64,000 nucleotides of DNA from Nocardia rhizosphaerihabitans (GTDB lineage: Bacteria; Actinomycetota; Actinomycetes; Mycobacteriales; Mycobacteriaceae), in the NCBI RefSeq assembly GCF_014646295.1, contig NZ_BMNE01000002.1, positions 1,117,440 through 1,181,439 of the forward strand, read 5' to 3'. The notes beneath the pieces are model-generated. The model was not told the DNA's origin, did no database searches, and worked only from the letters and a program-made list of their open reading frames with translations. Position 1 is the stretch's first letter; the number at the start of each line of letters is the position of its first letter. This document shows positions 12,083 through 19,123 of this stretch, in pieces. A program made the translations under genes and the position numbers.

Positions 12083-12224
12083 ACCGCTTTCCCCACACGG
12101 CATGACCCGCGCGGTTCCGGAATCTTTGCGATGCTGCAGACCAGCGGATGACGCCGAGTGCTGTGACCTGTGGTAGCCGCAGGTCATAGCGCTTCCGGCG
12201 GCCCGATTCCCGGCGCACCCTTGG

Positions 12225-12267
12225 CCTCCTCGGACCGATCGAGCTGATCGGTCCCGGCTCGAGGAGG
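12225..12267 (+). promoter_or_regulatory. Hairpin that would sequester the ribosome-binding site of the next gene
   Basis: CCTCCTC (12225-12231) plus GGACCGATC (12232-12240) can pair with GATCGGTCC (12246-12254) and GAGGAGG (12261-12267), leaving a 5-base loop and a 6-base bulge. GAGGAGG is the Shine-Dalgarno of the gene at 12276 (8-base spacing), so the folded form would block initiation. Confidence 0.45.
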
Positions 12268-12275
12268 CGACGGGA

Positions 12276-12893
12276 ATGGTGTGGGTCACCTGGATCACGC
12301 GAGGGGTGTGCGCTGCGGTGGCGGCGACCGGATTCGTCTGTGCCGCAGCACAAGCGGGCACCGCCGAACCGCCGGCGCCGGTCACGGTGCAGGATCTGCA
12401 CCGGGTGCTGACGCCGGCGCTGCCCGGCACCTACGGCGACGACATTGCCGTGGTGATCCTCGGCTACGGACTGACGCCCGAGGGCACCCTGCGCGCGGAA
12501 CTGATCCGGCGGTTGCGGGCAGGCTTCGTGCAAGCGGTGTTCGCGCCGTGGTCGCCGATCATCGTCACCGGCGGCAATCCCCAGGCCGGATTGACCGAGG
12601 CGGACGCGATGGCCGACTGGCTGGTGGCCGCCGGCATCGACCCGGCGCGGATTCTGCGTGACCCGCACGCCGACTCGACCGTGGCCAACGCCCGCAACAC
12701 CGCCGCGCTGATGGCCGAACACCACCTGCGCGCCGCCGTGCTGGTGACCTCCGACGACCACGTCGACCGGGCCAGGGCCGCCTTCGATGATGCGGGGGTC
12801 CTGGTCGTCGGCGAGCTCACCCCGGATCTGACCCCGTGGCCCGCACTGCCGCTGCGGATCGACCAGTTCGGCCCCGCACTACCACCCGCCTAG
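12276..12893 (+). CDS. Exported YdcF/SanA-like (DUF218) protein
   Basis: A 205-residue protein with an N-terminal signal-like segment (GVCAAVAATGFVCAAAQAGTAEPP) followed by the DUF218/YdcF fold: DIAVVILGYGLTPEGTLRAEL, then PIIVTGGNPQAGLTEADAMADWLVAAGI, and STVANARNTAALM. Relatives are linked to envelope integrity, but no reaction is established. ATG 12276 has a strong GAGGAGG site that lies inside a predicted hairpin. Confidence 0.8.
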   Translation: MVWVTWITRGVCAAVAATGFVCAAAQAGTAEPPAPVTVQDLHRVLTPALPGTYGDDIAVVILGYGLTPEGTLRAELIRRLRAGFVQAVFAPWSPIIVTGGNPQAGLTEADAMADWLVAAGIDPARILRDPHADSTVANARNTAALMAEHHLRAAVLVTSDDHVDRARAAFDDAGVLVVGELTPDLTPWPALPLRIDQFGPALPPA

Positions 12894-13017
12894 CTCGCAC
12901 CGCGGCTTGCTGTGACCGGGCACAACGTTTCCTCATGTGACCCCCGGCGCCGAGTTCAGCATCCAAGGTTGGCGGCAGGGGAACCGCCGTTCCCGCCCGC
13001 AAACCGAGGTGACATCT

Positions 13018-13959
13018 ATGAAGCTGCTGTCCGACAGCGACATCCTGGCCGAGCTCGAACCGACCGCCGAAGCCAACCTGAACGACCACCTGGCCAAGGC
13101 CAAGGACTGGCACCCGCACGACTACGTGCCGTGGGACGACGGGCGCAACTTCGCGGCGATGGGCGGGAACGACTGGGACCCGGCGCAGTCGCGGCTGAGC
13201 GAGGTGGCCAAGGCGGCGATGATCACCAACCTGCTCACCGAGGACAACCTGCCCTCCTACCACCGTGAACTGGCCGACACCTTCGGCTTCGACAACGCCT
13301 GGGGAACCTGGGTCGGGCGCTGGACCGCCGAGGAGAACCGCCACGGCATCGTCATGCGCGATTACCTGGTGGTGACCCGCGCGGTCGACCCGGTCGCGCT
13401 GGAAGAGGCCAGGATGGCGCATATGACCGCGGGCATCGCCAAGCCGGAGCCGGGCTCACAGTTCCTCAAGGGCGTCGCCTACGTCACCTTCCAGGAGCTG
13501 GCGACCAGGATCAGCCACCGCAACACCGGCAGGCTGTGCAACGATCCGATCGCCGACCGGATGCTCGCGCGCATCGCGACCGACGAGAACCTGCACATGA
13601 TCTTCTACCGCAAGCTGTGCGCGGCCGCCCTCGACCTCACGCCCGACGCGGCGATGCGGGCCATCACCGATGTCGTCCTGCGTTTCCAGATGCCCGGTCT
13701 CAACCAGCCCAACTTCCGGCGCAACGCGGTCCTGCTGGCCAAGCACGGCGTCTACGACCTGCGCCAGCACCTCGACGTCGTGCTCGAGCCCGTCCTGCGC
13801 ACCTGGAAGGTCTTCGACCGCACCGATTTCGGCGCCGACGGTGAACTCGCCCGCGATGAACTGCACGCCTACCTGCTCGACCTGGAGGTCAAGGCGGCCC
13901 GGTTCGAAGAGCAACGCGACCGGGCGCTGGCCCGCGCCGCCGAACGCGCCGCGAGCTGA
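13018..13959 (+). CDS. Acyl-ACP desaturase (DesA-type, soluble diiron)
   Basis: A 313-residue soluble diiron desaturase. Iron-ligand helices are visible: [23 protein letters not shown] and [12 protein letters not shown], containing the ExxH pairs of the ferritin-like fold. In mycolic-acid producers DesA1/DesA2 proteins introduce double bonds into acyl-ACP chains that feed mycolate and membrane lipid synthesis. ATG 13018 places the start at [15 protein letters not shown], the normal family N-terminus. It lies 55 bp upstream of smpB. Confidence 0.9.
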   Translation: MKLLSDSDILAELEPTAEANLNDHLAKAKDWHPHDYVPWDDGRNFAAMGGNDWDPAQSRLSEVAKAAMITNLLTEDNLPSYHRELADTFGFDNAWGTWVGRWTAEENRHGIVMRDYLVVTRAVDPVALEEARMAHMTAGIAKPEPGSQFLKGVAYVTFQELATRISHRNTGRLCNDPIADRMLARIATDENLHMIFYRKLCAAALDLTPDAAMRAITDVVLRFQMPGLNQPNFRRNAVLLAKHGVYDLRQHLDVVLEPVLRTWKVFDRTDFGADGELARDELHAYLLDLEVKAARFEEQRDRALARAAERAAS

Positions 13960-14014
13960 GGGCGGGAGAGACCACGGAATAAACGGGTGGCGCGGTCACT
14001 TAGAGTTGACCGTT

Positions 14015-14488
14015 ATGAAGGAAAAGGGCCGGAAGGTCATCGCGACCAACCGCCGCGCGCGGCACAACTACACGATCCTCGACACCTATGAGGCGGGGAT
14101 CGCGCTGGTCGGCACCGAAGTGAAGAGCCTGCGCGAGGGCAAGGCCTCGCTCGTCGACGCCTTCGCGACCGTCGACAACGGCGAGGTGTGGCTGCGCGGC
14201 CTGCACATTCCGGAGTTCAGCCACGGCACCTGGACCAACCATTCGCCGCGGCGCACCCGCAAGCTGCTGCTGCACAAGCGCGAGATCGAGCACCTGGTCG
14301 GCAAGTCCAGGGAGGGCAACCAGACGCTGGTGCCGCTGTCGATGTACTTCTCCGACGGCAAGGTGAAGGTGGAGCTCGCCCTCGCCAAGGGCAAGCAGGA
14401 CTACGACAAGCGCCAGGACCTGGCCCGCAGGCAGGCCGAGCGTGAGGTCACGCGCGAGATCGGTCGGCGGGTCAAAGGCATGCGTTGA
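14015..14488 (+). CDS. smpB: SsrA-binding protein SmpB
   Basis: A 157-residue Smp[36 protein letters not shown], the oligonucleotide-binding barrel that holds tmRNA, and the basic C-terminal tail ([19 protein letters not shown]) that enters the decoding centre. It works with ssrA, located 2.4 kb downstream on the same strand, to rescue stalled ribosomes. No Shine-Dalgarno is obvious before ATG 14015. The stop overlaps the TTG start of the next gene. Confidence 0.96.
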   Translation: MKEKGRKVIATNRRARHNYTILDTYEAGIALVGTEVKSLREGKASLVDAFATVDNGEVWLRGLHIPEFSHGTWTNHSPRRTRKLLLHKREIEHLVGKSREGNQTLVPLSMYFSDGKVKVELALAKGKQDYDKRQDLARRQAEREVTREIGRRVKGMR

Positions 14489-15348
14489 TCTCCGTCCTGC
14501 TCGCCCTCGTGGCGGCGACGGGGTACGGAGTCAGTGACTTCTTCGGCGGGATCGCGGCACGACGGGTCACCGCGTTGCGGGTGGTCGTCGTGTCGTACCC
14601 GTGGTCGGTGCTGCTGGTCCTGCTGATCGCGCCGCTGGTCGGCGGGCATCCGGACGCCGCATCGATGCTGTGGGGTCTGGCCGCCGGTGTCGCCAGCGGG
14701 CTCGCGGTGTGGTGGTTCTACGCCGCGCTGGCCGACGGGCCGATGGCGGTGGTGTCACCGGTGACCGCGGTGCTGGTCGCCGGCATCCCGGTGATCGCGG
14801 GGTTCTTCCTCGGCGAGCGGCCTGGTCCGATGGCGATCGCGGGGATCGCGCTCGCGCTGGTCGCGGTCGTGCTGGTCAGCCGGGAGGCGCCCGACGAGAC
14901 GACCGAGGAGATCATCGGCGGCCGGGAACTGCGGTTCAGTCGCCGGGTCGCGCTGCTGACCGTCGGGTCGGGCGCCGCGTTCGGTTTCGCGTTCTTCTTC
15001 CTGCACGAGACGAGCGCGAGCGCGGGCCTGTGGCCACTGCTCGGTCAGCGCGCCGCGGCGACGGCCGTGGTGTGGACCTCGGCGCTGGCCGCGGGCCAAT
15101 TCCGCGGACTGCACGGTGAACCGTTGCGGCTGGCGCTGGCGATCGGCGTGCTCGACGTGATCGCCAACGCGGCGCTGCTGTACGCCTTCCACGGCTCGAT
15201 GCTGTCGGTGGTCAGCGTGATCGGCTCGCTGTATCCGGCGGCGACCGTCCTGCTGGCGATGGTCCTGCTCGGTGAGCGGATCGGCGGGCTGCAGAAGGTC
15301 GGGATGGTGCTCGCGCTCGCGGCGGTCGGGATGATCGCCGCGAACTGA
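14485..15348 (+). CDS. EamA/DMT-superfamily transporter
   Basis: A 287-residue protein with ten predicted TM helices in two EamA repeats ([17 protein letters not shown] near the N-terminus; [29 protein letters not shown] in the second half). These carriers export metabolites or drugs; the substrate is not predictable. Translation starts at TTG 14485, which overlaps the smpB stop codon (TTGA), so expression is coupled to smpB. A short hydrophilic loop ([15 protein letters not shown]) joins the repeats. Confidence 0.85.
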   Translation: MISVLLALVAATGYGVSDFFGGIAARRVTALRVVVVSYPWSVLLVLLIAPLVGGHPDAASMLWGLAAGVASGLAVWWFYAALADGPMAVVSPVTAVLVAGIPVIAGFFLGERPGPMAIAGIALALVAVVLVSREAPDETTEEIIGGRELRFSRRVALLTVGSGAAFGFAFFFLHETSASAGLWPLLGQRAAATAVVWTSALAAGQFRGLHGEPLRLALAIGVLDVIANAALLYAFHGSMLSVVSVIGSLYPAATVLLAMVLLGERIGGLQKVGMVLALAAVGMIAAN

Positions 15349-15352
15349 GCGG

Positions 15353-16651
15353 CTAGAGCCGGGTGCAGGGTTCCTGGATGTCCAGCCGTCCCAGCGTGGT
15401 CCCCTGGTAGCCGGTGCTGATCGCCCTGGCCCCCATCGGCGCCGTCGCGTCCGGCTTGAACACCACCGACCACTCCTCGGACAGATCGGGTGCGGTGGCG
15501 CCGGCCGGATGCACCACGACCATGCCCTCCCCGTCCGTCTTCAGATCGGTGATGGTGCGGCGCAGGCCGGAGCGGGTGAGCTCGCCGTCGGCGGCGGCCG
15601 CGATGAGCAGGGATTTGAGCGGATAGGAGATCGCCCAGCCCAGCGAGTAACCGAAGTTGGCCGGTTCGTGGTCGACGGCCGCGCGGGCGCGCTGGGCGCC
15701 GACGCTGTCACCACTCCAGCTGTCGACCGGAGTCGTGTAGTTGTACAGCGCGGTGAGCGCCGGCGCGGCGGCCGTCTGCAGCAGGGCCGCGTTCCAGGTG
15801 GGCAGGGAGCCGAGGAACCGGCCGGTGAAGCCCGCCTTCACGAGCTTGCCCACGATCTCGGCGGTCTCGGCGGGTCCGGTGGCCAGCATGACCAGATCCG
15901 GTGACGCGGCCAGCACCTCCTCGACCGGGCTGTCCTGGTTGCCGACCTCGCCGTTGGGGCCGGTGTCGATGCGGTCGGCGATCGTGGCGCCGTTGGCCAG
16001 CGCCCACTTCAGCGCGCCGCTGGCGTAGTCGCCGCCCCAGTTGCCGCGATAGGCGACGATGGCGATATTGCGTGGCGCGTAGTGGTTCTCGGCGAACCAG
16101 TCCAGCCCCATCACGGCTTCGGTGCAATAGGAGTAGCCCGCGCTGAGCACCAGATTGCGGTCGGCGCTGCGATAGTTCCAGCCCGACCACTGGGTGGCCG
16201 CGACACTGACCATGTCGTCGGTGTCCATCTGGTTGAGCAGCGCGATCGACTGCCCGGTGCCGAGGCTCTGCGCCAGCGCGAGCACGTGCGGTTCGATCTC
16301 GTGGTACGCGGTGCGGTGCACCCGCGGATCGAAGGAGGTGTTGCGGCTGTAGGTGGTGATGTCGATGTCGTAGCCGCCGATGCCGCCCGACTGGTTCACC
16401 TGGTTCCAGAACGCCAGCTGTCCCTCGTTCATCGAGATGCCAAGCGGTGCGAACGGCCCGCCCCCGAGGTCGGAGAGCACGCCGAGATAGATGCAGCCCC
16501 GGTCCTTGTGCGCCGAGCCGGGGCAGGGCGCACTCGTCACGCCGGGCCCCTCGGCCTGCTCGCTCGACGAGCAGGCCCCGGCCAAGACGAGACCGGCGAC
16601 GAACGGGATCACCGCGGCACGGCGCAGTGCCCGCGGTTTGGTGAATGCCAT
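15353..16651 (-). CDS. Branched-chain amino acid ABC-type substrate-binding lipoprotein
   Basis: A 432-residue lipoprotein: signal peptide and lipobox LAGAC (Cys near residue 26), then a periplasmic binding protein type I fold (YLGVLSDLGGGPFAPLGISMNEGQLAFWNQVNQSGGIGGYDI). The family binds amino acids, amides or related solutes for ABC importers. No permease or ATPase gene is adjacent, so it is an orphan. ATG 16651 starts the signal sequence; the open frame extends much further upstream without a plausible start. Confidence 0.85.
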   Translation of the reverse strand: MAFTKPRALRRAAVIPFVAGLVLAGACSSSEQAEGPGVTSAPCPGSAHKDRGCIYLGVLSDLGGGPFAPLGISMNEGQLAFWNQVNQSGGIGGYDIDITTYSRNTSFDPRVHRTAYHEIEPHVLALAQSLGTGQSIALLNQMDTDDMVSVAATQWSGWNYRSADRNLVLSAGYSYCTEAVMGLDWFAENHYAPRNIAIVAYRGNWGGDYASGALKWALANGATIADRIDTGPNGEVGNQDSPVEEVLAASPDLVMLATGPAETAEIVGKLVKAGFTGRFLGSLPTWNAALLQTAAAPALTALYNYTTPVDSWSGDSVGAQRARAAVDHEPANFGYSLGWAISYPLKSLLIAAAADGELTRSGLRRTITDLKTDGEGMVVVHPAGATAPDLSEEWSVVFKPDATAPMGARAISTGYQGTTLGRLDIQEPCTRL

Positions 16652-16842
16652 CAGGTAACTCCTTGCTCCAGCCGCCCAAAGGATTTGGCTGTCCCGGTGC
16701 GACCGATCGAGAACAGTACCCGCCCCGACCGGCACCGCTGACCGGATTGACCGAGCCGGGCCGGTGACGTTCGCTACCAGGTCACCGGGGCGACATCGCC
16801 CACTGGCAGAAATAACGGGAAGATCCGCGGCAGCGGGAGTGT

Positions 16843-16848
16843 TAATAT
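16843..16848 (+). promoter_or_regulatory. Probable -10 element of ssrA
   Basis: TAATAT at 16843-16848 stands out in GC-rich sequence 28 bases before the mature tmRNA 5' end. No good -35 is visible. The intervening bases would be a leader removed during tmRNA maturation. Confidence 0.45.
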
Positions 16849-16876
16849 GACTAGCCCGCAGGGTGCGGGCACGTAC

Positions 16877-17245
16877 GGGGCTGAACGGTTTCGACTGCGT
16901 ACGTTGATTCAGGGGAAGCGTGTCGGTGCAGGCAAGAGACCACCGTAAGCGTCGTTGCAACCAATTAAGCGCCGATTCCAATCAGCGCGAGTACGCCCTC
17001 GCTGCCTAAGTAGCAGGTCGTCTCTGTCAGTCCGGGTTCGTCCCTCGACCCGGGTACTGGCATCAGCTAGAGGGAATTACCGTTCGGCTCGGTCGCGGAG
17101 TCGGACGGGACATCAAACAGCGACTGGGATCGTCATCCGGGCTTGTTCGCGAGACCCGGAGGTCCAAGTAGAGACCTAGCGAACTGCACACGGAGAAGCC
17201 CTGAAGACGCGGCGGAGGACCCGGGTTCGATTCCCGGCAGCTCCA
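16877..17245 (+). ncRNA. ssrA: Transfer-messenger RNA (tmRNA)
   Basis: The 5' end GGGGCTG (16877-16883) pairs with CAGCTCC (17238-17244) to form the tRNA-like acceptor stem, and the T arm GGGTTCGATTCCC precedes the 3' end. The internal frame 16971-17006 encodes ADSNQREYALAA followed by TAA (17007-17009), a degradation tag one step from the mycobacterial ADSHQRDYALAA. The 3' CCA is not encoded after the discriminator. With SmpB (14015) it releases stalled ribosomes and tags the nascent chain. Confidence 0.97.
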
Positions 17246-17251
17246 CTCGAG

Positions 17252-17285
17252 GCCCCTCACCTGGAACCCAGGTGAGGGGCTTTTT
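17252..17285 (+). terminator. Intrinsic terminator of ssrA
   Basis: A 13-bp perfect stem (17252-17264 with 17268-17280) with a 3-base loop is followed by TTTTT at 17281-17285, immediately after tmRNA. Confidence 0.92.
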
Positions 17286-17297
17286 CGTGCTGGTGGA

Positions 17298-17510
17298 TCA
17301 GCCGCCTGCCCGGCGGCGGAAGGTGCGCTTGCCGCCCGCTGCCGCTTGCGTGCCGCGGACCTTGGCGGCGTTCTGGGCGGCGCCGCCGACAGCGGCGTTT
17401 CCGTTCTTTCGCTCGAGTGCTTCGCGGAACTTCCGCTTGGTCGCTTCTTCCTGCGACTCGATTACTTCGCCACCGGAGTGATCGGTGGTGGGTTCTAGTT
17501 CGTCGGCCAT
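17298..17510 (-). CDS. DUF5302 family small protein
   Basis: A 70-residue hydrophilic protein: MADELEPTTDHSGGEVIESQEE, then the family core ATKRKFREALERKNGNA, ending KRTFRRRAGG. This arrangement, acidic head, KFREALERK helix and KRTFRR tail, is that of actinobacterial DUF5302 proteins, whose role is unknown. The basic tail suggests nucleic-acid or anionic-surface contact. ATG 17510 was chosen over a long upstream frame that is antisense-like. Confidence 0.75.
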   Translation of the reverse strand: MADELEPTTDHSGGEVIESQEEATKRKFREALERKNGNAAVGGAAQNAAKVRGTQAAAGGKRTFRRRAGG

Positions 17511-17617
17511 CAGCACAGCCTGCCACCTTCGGGCACCCTTCGAAGCCACGGCCGTCGTTCCACCACCAAGGAACCGTTGCACCCGAGTCCGGTTCGGAAG
17601 GACGGCAATCCCGATGT

Positions 17618-18772
17618 TCATCCTTCGGGAACCGCGGGTGGGCGGTCGGGGACGAGGTGGGTGGCGAGGGTGGTGCCGATGGGGATGGCGTTGTTGGTGG
17701 CGGGGGAGGTGGGGCCGTGGGTGGTGTAGACGATGATGGTGGTGGCGGATTTGGTGTCGTGGAGGGCGACGCCGTTGTAGCCGCCGTAGGCGGGGTTCAT
17801 GTAGAGCCAGTCGGCGAGGTGGACCACGCCGAAGGCGAAGTATTTGTCGGTGGTGAGGGGGCCTAGGCCTGCGGTGGAGGGGGACATCATCTGCTGGAAC
17901 TGGTCGGGGGTGAGGCGTTCGCCGGTCGCGAGGGCGCGGACCCAGCGGGCGATGTCGGCGACGGGGGCGTTCATGTTGCCGCTGTGCAGGAAGGCGGTGG
18001 GGTTCCAGAAGGTGGAGTCCTCGAAGACGTTGCGTTCGTTGGTGTAGCCGTGCAGGTAGGGGACGTCGATCGCGGGGTTGAGGACGACCTTGCTGTCGTG
18101 CATGCCCAACGGGATCAGGATGTGGTCGGCGATCAACTCGCCCAACGGCTTTCCGGTCGCGGTCTGCAGGACCTCGCCGAGGACGACGAGATCGCTGTGC
18201 GCGTAGCCGAAGTCGGTGCCCGGCTCGAACAGGGGTGGGCGCGCGTTGGCACGCTCGAGCAGTTGCGTCGCGGTCCACTCACGGATCGGGTTCTCGCCGA
18301 AGATCTTCAGGAATTCCGGCTCGGTCACGTAGTCGGCGATGCCGGAGGTGCTGTCGGCGAGCATGCGCGGGGTGATCTTGTCGGCGCGCGGGAAGTCGGG
18401 CAGCCAGCGGGCGATGGGTTCGTCCATCTTCAGCACACCGTCACCGTCGAGCCGCCACAGCACAGTGGAGAGCATCGGCTCCATCGGCTGGCCGACGCGC
18501 ACTTTCATCTCGGGTGTCGCGGGAACGCCCAACGGTGAGCCGCCGAACGCGCCGAGTGCGATCTGGTCCTCGCCCCGCCAGACGCCGTACACGGCGGAAC
18601 TGACACCGAGTTCGGTCACCTTGGTGCGCACGATGTCGGTGATCCGCGCGGCTTCCTGGCTCGCGGGCGCCGAGGTCGCCGTGCGCGTGTCGCTGTCGGA
18701 GCCGCACGCCGCGGTGGTCAGGGCCAGCAGAACCGCGAGCACCGCACATGTTCTCCGGGGTGACACGCTCAT
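17618..18772 (-). CDS. Serine hydrolase/class C beta-lactamase-fold lipoprotein with lost catalytic motifs
   Basis: A 384-residue lipoprotein (lipobox TTAAC) with the penicillin-binding/class C fold: LADSTSGIADYVTEPEF corresponds to the usual LL.HTSG..DY block and PLGELIADHILIPLGMHDSK to the following helices. The nucleophile block, normally RIGSxTK, reads RVGQPMEPM, so Ser becomes Gln and Lys becomes Glu. The YSN motif is YAH and the HxG/KTG motif is YNG. All three catalytic motifs are therefore degraded while the fold is intact, which implies a non-catalytic binding role. Monocistronic. Confidence 0.8.
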   Translation of the reverse strand: MSVSPRRTCAVLAVLLALTTAACGSDSDTRTATSAPASQEAARITDIVRTKVTELGVSSAVYGVWRGEDQIALGAFGGSPLGVPATPEMKVRVGQPMEPMLSTVLWRLDGDGVLKMDEPIARWLPDFPRADKITPRMLADSTSGIADYVTEPEFLKIFGENPIREWTATQLLERANARPPLFEPGTDFGYAHSDLVVLGEVLQTATGKPLGELIADHILIPLGMHDSKVVLNPAIDVPYLHGYTNERNVFEDSTFWNPTAFLHSGNMNAPVADIARWVRALATGERLTPDQFQQMMSPSTAGLGPLTTDKYFAFGVVHLADWLYMNPAYGGYNGVALHDTKSATTIIVYTTHGPTSPATNNAIPIGTTLATHLVPDRPPAVPEG

Positions 18773-18920
18773 GACGGCGATCCCTTCGTGGAAGAAAACT
18801 CACCCGAGCAGCGCAGTCGAATCTACGCCGCCTCCCCGCACCGGCAACAGTCCCGGACGATGTGCCGCGTTCCGTCGGCTGGTCATCAACCGGATATGCG
18901 ACAGTGGTTCGGTGCGACGG

Positions 18921-19118
18921 GTGCGAGTCGAGCACTACGACGCGGTCCGCGCTCTGCTCCACAACTGCCTGTGTACAGGCCAGACCGCCCAGAACCACGC
19001 CGGACACCCGGATTTCCGCGCCCACGTCTACGGCCTGATCGCCTGGATCGGCGAAACCAGCCCCACCGGCCGCGGCAAACCGCTCGCCACCGCGTTCAGG
19101 GTGGACTTGACCAGCTGA
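18921..19118 (+). pseudogene. C-terminal remnant of an actinobacterial reverse-transcriptase-family protein
   Basis: A 65-codon frame beginning at GTG 18921 reads EHYDAVRALLHNCLCTG, AQNHAGHPDFRAHVYG and LIAWIGETSP. I recognise this as the C-terminal thumb-like block of reverse transcriptases in actinobacteria (pattern LLHNC..G..AQN..GHPDFRAHL.GRI.W). The palm domain with the YxDD site is absent; upstream sequence is the promoter and antisense of the lipoprotein gene. It is convergent with, and 5 bp from, the helicase gene. Recognition is from memory of the family, not a search. Confidence 0.5.
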
Positions 19119-19123
19119 TCACG

